This document shows positions 40,052 through 47,276 of a stretch of 50,126 nt of DNA, piece after piece. Position numbers and translations under genes: made by a program. The first letter of the stretch is position 1; the number at the start of each line of letters is the position of its first letter. The stretch comes from Pseudomonas sp. S37 (GTDB lineage: Bacteria > Pseudomonadota > Gammaproteobacteria > Pseudomonadales > Pseudomonadaceae), in contig NZ_JACVZC010000032.1 of the NCBI RefSeq assembly GCF_016658545.1, positions 1 to 50,126 of the forward strand, given 5' to 3'. A model generated the notes under the pieces. That model made no database searches. It was not told where the DNA came from and saw nothing but the letters and a program-made list of their open reading frames with translations.

Positions 40052-40764
40052 CTGCACCCATTCTCGAGCTGAAGGACCTGGACGTGTTCTACGGCCCGAT
40101 CCAGGCGCTGAAAAAGGTCTCGATGCACATCAACGAAGGCGAGACGGTCAGCCTGATCGGCGCCAACGGTGCCGGCAAGTCGACCCTGCTGATGTCGATC
40201 TTCGGCCAGCCCCGTGCGGCCTCCGGGCAGATCGTGTACCGCGGTACCGACATCACCCGCAAGTCGTCGCACTACATTGCTTCCAACGGCATCGCCCAGT
40301 CGCCGGAAGGGCGCCGGGTGTTCCCCGACATGACCGTCGAGGAAAACCTGATGATGGGCACCATCCCCATTGGCGACAAGCATGCCGCCGAAGACATGCA
40401 GCGTATGTACGAGCTGTTCCCGCGGCTGAAAGAGCGGCGCAACCAGCGGGCCATGACCATGTCCGGTGGCGAGCAGCAGATGCTGGCCATTGCCCGGGCG
40501 CTGATGAGCCGGCCGAAGTTGCTGTTGCTGGACGAACCCTCGCTGGGGCTGGCGCCGATCGTGGTCAAGCAGATCTTCTCGACCCTGCGTGAGCTGGCCA
40601 AGACTGGCATGACCATCTTTCTGGTCGAGCAGAATGCCAACCATGCGCTGAAGCTGTCGGACCGGGCTTATGTGATGGTCAACGGGCAGATCCGCATGAC
40701 CGGGACGGGGCAGGAGTTGTTGGTCAATGAAGAGGTGCGTAACGCTTATCTGGGCGGGCATTAA
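40048..40764 (+). CDS. livF: Branched-chain amino acid ABC transporter ATP-binding protein LivF
   Basis: Second ATPase subunit, 238 residues, forming a heterodimer with LivG. It has Walker A GANGAGKST (38-46), EGRRVFPDMTVEENL, the ABC signature MSGGEQQMLAIARAL, Walker B LLLLDEPSLGLAP and the H-loop region LVEQNANHALK. It is the last gene of the importer operon. A strong palindrome follows at the junction with the AT-rich island. Confidence 0.97.
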   Translation: MTAPILELKDLDVFYGPIQALKKVSMHINEGETVSLIGANGAGKSTLLMSIFGQPRAASGQIVYRGTDITRKSSHYIASNGIAQSPEGRRVFPDMTVEENLMMGTIPIGDKHAAEDMQRMYELFPRLKERRNQRAMTMSGGEQQMLAIARALMSRPKLLLLDEPSLGLAPIVVKQIFSTLRELAKTGMTIFLVEQNANHALKLSDRAYVMVNGQIRMTGTGQELLVNEEVRNAYLGGH

Positions 40765-40772
40765 GAATCATC

Positions 40773-40804
40773 AACGTTGCTAGCCGCGACGGGCTAGCAA
40801 CGTT
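40773..40804. terminator. Bidirectional hairpin between livF and the RES gene
   Basis: AACGTTGCTAGCC-gcgacg-GGCTAGCAACGTT is a perfect 13-bp stem with a 6-base loop filling the 45-base gap between two converging genes. There is no long U tract, but the position suggests transcript ends for both. It also marks the left edge of the AT-rich island. Confidence 0.7.
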
Positions 40805-40809
40805 CAGCA

Positions 40810-41853
40810 TTATTGTGAATATGACGGTAGCGTTCTGTGGGAAGTTTCAATGACGGTATATTCGTTGGGGTCTTTTATATTGAATGAATCAGTATCAAAA
40901 ACAACATAATTCTTCCCTGATGCGAACGAACTGTTGAATATAATACCATCCAATCTGGCCTCGGTTTTTATGAATTCGCAGAGGAATTGAGTTGGGATAT
41001 ATTCTAAGTGACCGCTTTCAGGCCTGACAGGCTTTGATAAGTCTTTTGAAAAAATCTCAAGCAGGTTAAGTAAGTTTAGGACAAGCTCTAATTGATCCTC
41101 TTCAAATGACGCGGCTGAGCAAGCAGTTCGAGGTTCAGTTAAATCTAATAGGGAAAGTTCTTTCTTAGGGGAGGCTTCTGAGACGTAAACTTTTGTTGAG
41201 TTAGTTGGGCGAACTTCGTTGATGCAGGTTTCGATGTTTTCAGCAAGATATAAGTAGGGGACGCCAACAGGATTCGCCCTTCCTCCACTAACAATGCTCG
41301 CGGGAGGGCTCCCCATTTTATCGCTCTTTAGGGGCGTGTCGGAGATACGCGCCCTATAAAAACCTTCACGAGGGTAGATCGGGGTTTTAAGCTGCTCTAT
41401 TAGTTGAAATAGTACTATGCTGCCGGCGGCAGTTGTTGCTTGTTTGAAAATGGTTGAGTAAATAGAGGCTTTAGGGAAAAAGCGATTGGTGTGCTTGATT
41501 TCCTGCTTGAATTCTTCCCATTCTTGGTTGTGGCGTAGGATGTCGAATGTAAATACGAAGCGACGATTCGAATACCCCTGTTCAGAAAATATCTCATCAA
41601 TTAGGTCCGAGGCTGATCGGACGTTTTTTGTAAAGATACCGTAGTGATAGTCAAGTATTTCGGTAAAGCTATATCCATCCGTTGATTCTTCAAGGCCATA
41701 GGTGAATAGCTCTAGCTTGTCCCTGAGGTTTTCGGGAGAAATACAGTTTGTTCGTGCGCTGCCACAGTGACTACAGCGGTTTATTTCAGCAAGGCTGTTA
41801 ATTTTTTCCTTGATGGCAATGTCTGAGAAACAGTTGATACAGCATGCCGTCAT
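40810..41853 (-). CDS. RES-domain NAD+ phosphorylase-like protein with N-terminal Cys-pair region
   Basis: A 347-residue protein. The C-terminal half matches the RES toxin fold: FYRAR (165-169), the GRANPVGVPYLYLAENI segment (191-207), EVRP (213-216), and YIPTQFLCEFIK to GIIFNSS (about 285-309). These supply the conserved Arg, Glu and Ser of NAD-degrading RES proteins (Xre-RES toxins). The N-terminal part has two Cys pairs, C5/C8 and C27/C30, suggesting a zinc ribbon, followed by a helical region of the kind annotated as a HEPN/RES N-terminal domain. AGGGGA eight bases before ATG lies inside the end of the upstream gene. GC content is far below the neighbours. NAD cleavage is inferred, not shown. 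No Xre-type antitoxin is adjacent. Confidence 0.75.
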   Translation of the reverse strand: MTACCINCFSDIAIKEKINSLAEINRCSHCGSARTNCISPENLRDKLELFTYGLEESTDGYSFTEILDYHYGIFTKNVRSASDLIDEIFSEQGYSNRRFVFTFDILRHNQEWEEFKQEIKHTNRFFPKASIYSTIFKQATTAAGSIVLFQLIEQLKTPIYPREGFYRARISDTPLKSDKMGSPPASIVSGGRANPVGVPYLYLAENIETCINEVRPTNSTKVYVSEASPKKELSLLDLTEPRTACSAASFEEDQLELVLNLLNLLEIFSKDLSKPVRPESGHLEYIPTQFLCEFIKTEARLDGIIFNSSFASGKNYVVFDTDSFNIKDPNEYTVIETSHRTLPSYSQ

Positions 41854-41857
41854 CTCA

Positions 41858-42766
41858 TCATTCCCCTATGTAATCAGCAATAGTTTCAATGTGATGTTTC
41901 AAAGACATTTTCTTAACTACGCCTAGACCGGGGAACGGCTTAGCATTCAGATCGAGAAGACCAGTTAACCCCGTCGATTTATAAAATTTTTGGGGGTTGT
42001 CATTAACATAGGCGGTCAATTTTTGCAGAGCATCACTAAATTTACCGCCAGGGTTGGTAGGAGAATCATCGTTAAATGAGGAGAAATGACGCACGTACAT
42101 TGAATCGAACTGCTCGTCATCAATGTAGCTCAAATGTATGGTTACTACATAAGCAGGTCCGCCGGATTCGCTATAATCCTCGCTCAAAATGGTGAAGTCA
42201 CCAAATCCGATTGCATTTTCTGTTTTGTTGTAGTCGACATGAGTGTTCGAATAAAAGGAGGATTCTTGATAGTCGGCGTTTCTTGACTGTTTATCAAAGG
42301 AATCTTTATAGATAACTAAATTTTTCAGTAGTGGGATTGCTGCGGTAGAAACTCTTTCAGTATTAATGAAAGTGAACTTTGCATCATTTATAAGTGCAAT
42401 GGTTGTTTTGTCAATGCTGCCTTCGATGAAAACTGCAGTTTCGTTGTTGATGCTCCGTTGAATTTCTTCAGAGATTTTTCGGTTTGCGCTAATTTTTATA
42501 CATGGTATGTACTTGTTCTTAACTACCTTGTTTAGGGAGTCTGCTAAGTTTGTTTCTGATTTTGAAAAATCGCCGAGTGATGGGTTTATAACGATAACGG
42601 GCATTATGCCTTGTTCGTAGAGGCATTCGATGGTAGCTGTCAGTGGTCTTAAATTAATTCTGACAGGCTCGATAAATGGTGTGACTGTTTTGGGTGGAAG
42701 TTTGGCTGCCAGTTCTCTAAGTGCGATTAATTCAAACTGTTTGCCTCTAAGGATTGGGTAATACAT
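41858..42766 (-). CDS. sce7725 ('beta protein') family protein
   Basis: A 302-residue soluble protein starting MYYPILRGKQFELIALRELA and continuing with PKTVTPFIEPVR. This is the pattern of the sce7725 family, related to phage T4-type 'beta' proteins. The fold looks like alternating strands and helices (TIM-barrel-like); function is unknown. It is encoded between the sce7726 gene, which it overlaps by 40 bases, and the RES gene, four bases downstream. AAAGGA six bases before ATG supports the start. AT-rich codon use marks it as foreign. Family assignment is from recalled sequence pattern. Confidence 0.72.
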   Translation of the reverse strand: MYYPILRGKQFELIALRELAAKLPPKTVTPFIEPVRINLRPLTATIECLYEQGIMPVIVINPSLGDFSKSETNLADSLNKVVKNKYIPCIKISANRKISEEIQRSINNETAVFIEGSIDKTTIALINDAKFTFINTERVSTAAIPLLKNLVIYKDSFDKQSRNADYQESSFYSNTHVDYNKTENAIGFGDFTILSEDYSESGGPAYVVTIHLSYIDDEQFDSMYVRHFSSFNDDSPTNPGGKFSDALQKLTAYVNDNPQKFYKSTGLTGLLDLNAKPFPGLGVVKKMSLKHHIETIADYIGE

Positions 42767-43614
42767 AAAGCGTCCTTTCTATGTTGGCTGTTGAGCGTTG
42801 ATATAAGCTTGTTTTGTTGGCTTTTATTTAGTTTGTAGCTAATTCCCGCAGCAAGTAGTGAGTCGGGCAAAGCGCTCAGAAAGTGCTGATCATTTTTTCT
42901 TGAGTTTTTTAGTACTTTGCAGAACTCGATCCGCAGTTTAGTAGGGCATGCAGCCTTCATCAATCGTTCACACTCGAAGAAAATTTCAGTGTTACAAAGG
43001 TCCGGTTTGTAGCCATGGATGCGCTTCACAAGCTCAAGGTATTCATTCATCCTCAATGAACGAATCAAAGTGCTAGCATCAATAGCGTCGCGAATGGTCG
43101 TGGCTTCTATTAGCGTTTTTAGCGTTCCTCGCTGGGTTAGTTGCATCAAGCCAGCATCACCAAGATCGAATTTGCTCAATTTTTCAATTTGAGATTCTTC
43201 AGCAACCACATACGTCTTGTCGAAAATCATCCTATAATGGCTGAGTTGGCCATGGAGTCTATCGAGGTTGTCGTAATTTGACTTTATTTCATAGCACGTT
43301 GAGTGACCATTTATTATCACACAGTCAGCTTTACTTTTGCCTACGCGGAACTCAGTAATTGCTGTAGCTGTATTGAGGGAATGTTTTCCTAAAAGTATCT
43401 TTTGAATGATGATGTTCTTAAGAAAATATTCATTTCTGAAAGTTTTGCTCAGTGTGCTATAACACGCATCATAAACTTCACTAATAGTGAAGTTCTCTGC
43501 AAGTTCAGCTTCGAAGGATGAGGCTATGGCTTCAATGAAGCGGGTATCTCCGAAGCTAAGCTCGGTAATACGTTTGCTGGAAAAAATTTGTGACAAATCT
43601 GGGCGATTAAGCAT
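42727..43614 (-). CDS. sce7726 family protein, PD-(D/E)xK nuclease-like
   Basis: A 295-residue protein whose central part reads TEFRVGKSKADCVIING and then STCYEIKSNYDNLDRL. E88, D97, E109 and K111 fit the E...D...ExK metal-site arrangement of PD-(D/E)xK nucleases, as in sce7726 family proteins, which usually neighbour sce7725 genes. The C-terminal part is helical with no motif I know. It is first in the three-gene operon. The ribosome site is weak (GGA eight bases before ATG). Low GC and rare codons set it apart from the host. Nuclease activity is inferred from motif only. Confidence 0.72.
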   Translation of the reverse strand: MLNRPDLSQIFSSKRITELSFGDTRFIEAIASSFEAELAENFTISEVYDACYSTLSKTFRNEYFLKNIIIQKILLGKHSLNTATAITEFRVGKSKADCVIINGHSTCYEIKSNYDNLDRLHGQLSHYRMIFDKTYVVAEESQIEKLSKFDLGDAGLMQLTQRGTLKTLIEATTIRDAIDASTLIRSLRMNEYLELVKRIHGYKPDLCNTEIFFECERLMKAACPTKLRIEFCKVLKNSRKNDQHFLSALPDSLLAAGISYKLNKSQQNKLISTLNSQHRKDALCITQSLEANSLN

Positions 43615-43623
43615 TGCTTGATT

Positions 43624-43660
43624 CCAAGTGTCCCTTGGATAAGATTTCGCCGGAATATTA
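43624..43660 (-). promoter_or_regulatory. Candidate promoter and operator of the sce7726-sce7725-RES operon
   Basis: On the minus strand an extended -10 TGCTAATAT (-10 hexamer at 43655-43660) lies about 40 bases before the first ATG. The -35 region is poor (TAGATG at 17-base spacing). The dyad CCAAG-tgtcc-CTTGG (43624-43638) sits between promoter and start, where a repressor could act. Confidence 0.35.
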
Positions 43661-43810
43661 GCACACTAGTACCCTGACATCTAAGGTTCTGTGGCGGGCC
43701 AGAGACCCGCATAGTCGGATGGGTACGAGATGCTGATCAATGAAGAGTTGAAGATTGGCCATTTGGGCCGTATTTGCCTAAGGGAGCCCCTTTGCGACCC
43801 CCATTCCCAA

Positions 43811-44220
43811 TGTGGACAACTTGTCGCGCACCTCTCGCCATACGCATCACCATCCTCTCCCAAGCCCTTGTTTCCACAGGCCAGATCTTTTCCACGGATA
43901 ATGTGGAACTGCCTGTGGAAAACATGGTGGCATCTCCCTCAAGCCCTTTGATACCAAGGCGTGAAGCGAGGTGATCATTTTTTGATCAGAACCCCGTTGT
44001 GGATGATTTCCCCAAGCTTTTCAGTGCCCTGCGTGCATATTTCGGTGGGTGCAAATCCTGTGGGTAACTCTGTGCAAAAACCTTGGACAGACCGCTACAA
44101 GCGGCATGCTTGAAAGCCTTGCGCCATCACCCAAAAGATATCCACCGACCACAACCCGCTGAAAGGGTTCCGCTCAGTGGACAAGTTGCCCCCAATCCGT
44201 GGGGAAAGCCTTGTGGATAA
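43811..44220. other. Cluster of DnaA-box-like 9-mers
   Basis: Against TGTGNATAA / TTATNCACA, one perfect box TGTGGATAA occurs at 44212-44220. Four sites differ by one base: 43811 TGTGGACAA, 43914 TGTGGAAAA, 43998 TGTGGATGA and 44059 TGTGGGTAA. Several differ by two: 43870 GTTTCCACA, 43888 TTTTCCACG, 44138 ATATCCACC and 44176 AGTGGACAA. All five best sites point the same way. The whole 43615-44367 gap has no gene that I can support. No dnaA or rpmH gene is near, so this is not the usual oriC; a DnaA titration or auxiliary origin-like site is possible. Confidence 0.55.
43972..43988. repeat. Paired TGATCA palindromes
   Basis: TGATCA-ttttt-TGATCA, two identical 6-bp palindromes separated by five T residues, within the DnaA-box cluster. 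It forms a small AT-rich patch that could ease unwinding or bind a dimeric regulator. Confidence 0.5.
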
Positions 44221-44367
44221 CATGCGCATAGCTGGCGCCGGGCCTTCTGCCACAAGGGTTTGCAGCATATGAACAAAAAATGAACAGCGGCCTGTACAGC
44301 TTGCCGCCAGCGTCGGCCGCGGGCATGCTGCGAAGCTGCCATGACCACCTACCGTGAGGAACAGAGC

Positions 44368-45135
44368 ATGACGTCCACCGTATTCATCACTGGCGCCACT
44401 TCCGGCTTTGGCGAGGCGACTGCCCGCCGTTTTGCCGATGCTGGCTGGAAGCTGGTGCTAACCGGTCGCCGCAAGGAGCGCCTGGACGCCCTGTGCGCCG
44501 AGCTTTCGGCCAAGACCGAAGTGCATGGCCTGGCTGTTGATGTGCGTGATCGCAAGGCCATGGAGCAGGCCATCGCTAGCCTGCCGGCCGGTTTCGACAA
44601 GCTGCGCGGCCTGGTCAACAACGCCGGCCTGGCGCTGGGCGTGGACGCAGCGCAGAACTGCAGCCTGGACGACTGGGACACCATGGTCGACACCAACATC
44701 AAGGGTTTGATGTACACCACCCACCTGTTGCTGCCACGCCTGATCGCCTATGGTCGCGGCGCGTCGATCCTCAACGTCGGTTCTGTGGCGGGCAACTACC
44801 CGTACCCGGGCAGTAACGTGTATGGCGGGACCAAGGCCTTCGTCGGCCAGTTCTCGCTGAGCCTGCGCTGCGACCTGCGCGGCACCGGCGTACGGGTGAG
44901 CAACATCGAGCCGGGCCTGTGCGAGAGCGAATTCTCACTGGTGCGCAACAGCGGTGACCAGGCGAAATACGACGCCACCTACGCGGGCGCCGAGCCGATC
45001 CAGCCGCAGGACATTGCCGAGACCATCTTCTGGATCCTCAACCAGCCGGCGCACATCAACATCAACAGCCTCGAGCTGATGCCGGTGCGCCAGGACTTCG
45101 CCGGGCTCTCGATCGACCGTTCGGCCAGGGGCTGA
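44368..45135 (+). CDS. SDR family oxidoreductase, YdfG-like
   Basis: A 255-residue classical short-chain dehydrogenase. It has the NADP-binding TGATSGFG (8-15) with TGRRKERL after strand 2 (basic residues favour NADP), NNAG (84-87), and the catalytic S139, Y152 and K156 (YGGTK). The C-terminal stretch INSLELMPVRQDFAGLSIDR closely resembles E. coli YdfG, an NADP-dependent 3-hydroxy acid / malonic semialdehyde reductase, so a related substrate is likely. ATG at 44368 follows GAGGA at 44356-44360; the ATG at 44341 is rejected. Confidence 0.92.
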   Translation: MTSTVFITGATSGFGEATARRFADAGWKLVLTGRRKERLDALCAELSAKTEVHGLAVDVRDRKAMEQAIASLPAGFDKLRGLVNNAGLALGVDAAQNCSLDDWDTMVDTNIKGLMYTTHLLLPRLIAYGRGASILNVGSVAGNYPYPGSNVYGGTKAFVGQFSLSLRCDLRGTGVRVSNIEPGLCESEFSLVRNSGDQAKYDATYAGAEPIQPQDIAETIFWILNQPAHININSLELMPVRQDFAGLSIDRSARG

Positions 45136-45141
45136 TCCGAG

Positions 45142-45231
45142 GGCCTCTTCGCGGGTAAACCCGCTCCCACAAGGGACATCACAGAACTTGAAAACTGTGC
45201 AGTACCTGTGGGAGCGGGTTCACCCGCGAAT
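45142..45231. repeat. Inverted REP pair between SDR and AGE genes
   Basis: Copies at 45142-45174 and 45205-45230 in opposite orientation, in the gap between two converging genes. Confidence 0.85.
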
Positions 45232-45234
45232 GCG

Positions 45235-46332
45235 TCAGCCCAGGCGCTGCCACCCTTCCAGGCAGGTCGCCAAGTGGTAGGGCGTCGTCGAAGGCATATC
45301 GTGCCGGCTGACATTGCCCTCACCATCCCGGCACTCATACCAGCCCGCGTCCCGCAGGAACCGCGCCTCCAGCACCTGCAACTGCCCAGGCAATTTCGCC
45401 TCGTCCCCAGCCCGCAACACCAGCGCCCTCAGGTATTCCGCCTGCGCCCAGATCCGTTGTGTGGCATCCAGCACCTGGCCATCCACAGCCAGCATCGCCA
45501 GCACTGCACCATCCTTCACCCCACGCTGCTCGGCAAAGCCGAACGCCCGGTCGATCGACGCATGCAGCGGCGTATCACGCAGCAGCGGCGAGGTGTGCAG
45601 CAGGTAGAACCATTCGAACTGGTGCCCTGGCTCAAACCAGTTATCCACATCCCCACGTGGCTTTTCCAGCATCAGGCCGTGGGCAGGTTCGATGAAATGC
45701 GCCTGCAGGGCTTCGCACAGTTGCAGCAGCGATTGCTGAACGTACTCGTCGTCACGTACGGCCAGTACCTGCAGGAAGGCCTCGGCCAGGTGCATCTGCG
45801 GGTTCTGCAGCGGGCCGCTGCCCAGGTCGGCCCAGTCTTCGCCCAGGCTGGCTTCGTACAGGCCATCGTCACGGGCGAACTGCTGGTCGATGATGCCCAG
45901 TGCGGCATTCAGGGTGGACGCCACCAGGCTTTCACGCACCTTGCCCCAGTAGTGCGCGCAGGCGAAGACGATGAACGCGTGGGTGTACAGGTCCTTGCGC
46001 CGGTCCAGCGGCTTGCCTTGGGCATCGATGCTGTAGAACCAGCCACCGTGTTCGGCGTCGTGGAAATGCTTTTGCAGCGAGCGGAACAGGGCCGCCGCCC
46101 GTTCGGCCGCGCCCGGTTGTTCGATACGGCTGCTGAACAGGTACAGCTGGCGTGCGCAGGCCATGGCCCGGTAGCGCTGCACCGGCAAGGGCTGGTGTTG
46201 GGCGTCGAGGGCTTCGTAGGGCAGGGCCATGTCGGCGTTCCAGCCCGGGCCTTGCCACATCGGCACGATGCGCTCGGCAAAATGCTGGTTGAAACGGGCC
46301 AGTGCGGGCAGGGTGGGGCGGGGGTTGGACAT
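45235..46332 (-). CDS. AGE family epimerase/isomerase
   Basis: A 365-residue (alpha/alpha)6-barrel protein of the N-acylglucosamine 2-epimerase superfamily, closest in pattern to aldose-ketose (mannose) isomerases. It has RYRAMACARQLYLFS, HGGWFYSIDAQG, KDLYTHAFIVFACAHY, QNPQMHLAEAFL, WFEPGHQFEWFYLL and a late RIWAQAEYLRAL. The repeated His residues in THAF, MHLAEA and GHQFEW match catalytic positions of the family. The start MSNPRPTLPAL is chosen for length; an upstream in-frame ATG runs into a REP. Substrate is uncertain. Confidence 0.88.
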   Translation of the reverse strand: MSNPRPTLPALARFNQHFAERIVPMWQGPGWNADMALPYEALDAQHQPLPVQRYRAMACARQLYLFSSRIEQPGAAERAAALFRSLQKHFHDAEHGGWFYSIDAQGKPLDRRKDLYTHAFIVFACAHYWGKVRESLVASTLNAALGIIDQQFARDDGLYEASLGEDWADLGSGPLQNPQMHLAEAFLQVLAVRDDEYVQQSLLQLCEALQAHFIEPAHGLMLEKPRGDVDNWFEPGHQFEWFYLLHTSPLLRDTPLHASIDRAFGFAEQRGVKDGAVLAMLAVDGQVLDATQRIWAQAEYLRALVLRAGDEAKLPGQLQVLEARFLRDAGWYECRDGEGNVSRHDMPSTTPYHLATCLEGWQRLG

Positions 46333-46399
46333 TTCGGCGCTCGTCGCTGTCGGGCAGGGCGCCATGGTAGCAGAAGTGGGGTTTTCGGTAGCCTGTGCG

Positions 46400-46507
46400 G
46401 GCCTCTTCGCGGGTAAACCCGCTCCCACAGGATCACCACAGGACCGAGCAATGTGGATTACCTGTGGGAGCAGGTTTATCGATGCGTCGAACCGCCGCGA
46501 AGAGGCC
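46400..46507. repeat. REP pair with one interrupted copy
   Basis: A normal REP (46400-46431) faces a second copy (46461-46507) whose palindrome is broken by extra bases: cctgtgggagcaggttta, then tcgatgcgtcgaaccg, then ccgcgaagaggcc. The inserted part itself contains the short dyad tcgatgcgtcga. Confidence 0.75.
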
Positions 46508-46522
46508 AGTACAGGCTAAAGA

Positions 46523-47155
46523 TCAGCCCGGGTTGCCTAACCCCTGCCAATGCCGCGCCCCGACAAAAATGAAACGCAGCTGCTGGGTAATTTTTTCCTG
46601 CGGCGTCAGCGCCTGTGGATAACCTGCCTCCGGGCTGTCGATAAGCTCGGGCAGGGTCGCGAACACAGTCTTCACCACCAGGTCGGCCATCACCGCCAGC
46701 GCGGCGCTGTCCAGGTGCTGCCAGCGTTTCATGCGCGCAAGGTCGGTGGCCAGGTCGTCGCTGATGTCCTGGCGCAGGCGGGCAATGGCCTGGCGTACGG
46801 GCTGCGAGCCACCGTACTGCTCGCGGGCCAGGAACAGGAACTGCGCGCGGTGAGCGGCAACCACGTCGAGGAAAATGCGCACCGAGGCGTCGGTAATGCC
46901 GCCCAGTTCGAATTCGTTGTGGCGCACCAGGCGAATGGTCTGGCGGAAGGTGGTGTCGATTTCGGCCACCAGGGCCAGGCCCAGGGCGTCCATGTCGGGA
47001 AAGTGCCGGTAGAAGCCGGTAGGCACGATGCCGGCCGTCTTCGCCACTTCACGCAGGCTGATACTGCCGAAACCACGGCCGCTCTCCATCAGCAGGCAGG
47101 CGGCATCGAGCAGGGCCTGGCGGGTCTGTAGCTTCTGTTCGGCGCGCGGCAGCAT
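46523..47155 (-). CDS. TetR family transcriptional regulator (FabR/DesT-like)
   Basis: A 210-residue repressor-type protein. The N-terminal helix-turn-helix reads TRQALLDAACLLMESGRGFGSISLREVAKTAGIVPTGFYRHFPDMDALG (HTH about 33-52). The AGIVPTGFYRHF segment is very like FabR and DesT, regulators of unsaturated fatty acid synthesis. That role is inference only; no fatty acid gene is adjacent. ATG at 47155 (MLPRAEQ) is preferred. An in-frame GTG at 47188 would add 11 residues but lies only six bases past the U tract of the upstream terminator. Confidence 0.9.
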   Translation of the reverse strand: MLPRAEQKLQTRQALLDAACLLMESGRGFGSISLREVAKTAGIVPTGFYRHFPDMDALGLALVAEIDTTFRQTIRLVRHNEFELGGITDASVRIFLDVVAAHRAQFLFLAREQYGGSQPVRQAIARLRQDISDDLATDLARMKRWQHLDSAALAVMADLVVKTVFATLPELIDSPEAGYPQALTPQEKITQQLRFIFVGARHWQGLGNPG

Positions 47156-47193
47156 GGTGCGGGCTTCTGTGACGGTAAGGCTGGGCACTCTAG

Positions 47194-47225
47194 TTAAAAA
47201 AACAAAGCCCGGTCAATGACCGGGC
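47194..47225 (-). terminator. Intrinsic terminator of the repeat-protein gene
   Basis: GCCCGGTCA-a-TGACCGGGC (47207-47225), followed on the minus strand by TTTGTTTTTTT. It lies about 50 bases after the repeat-protein stop and directly before the TetR gene, so the TetR gene needs its own promoter. Confidence 0.9.
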
Positions 47226-47276
47226 CTGGAGGGGAGCATGCGTTGTGACAAAGGTTGTTCTTTTCGGCCATGTTGA

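Noticed and set aside
43774..43974. Short frames in the DnaA-box region on both strands
   Set aside because: None has a plausible ribosome site or recognisable product, and several overlap in different frames.
43615..44367. The region as the main chromosomal origin oriC
   Set aside because: The dnaA, dnaN, rpmH and rnpA genes that flank oriC in Pseudomonas are absent and most boxes are degenerate; an accessory DnaA-binding locus is the more cautious reading.
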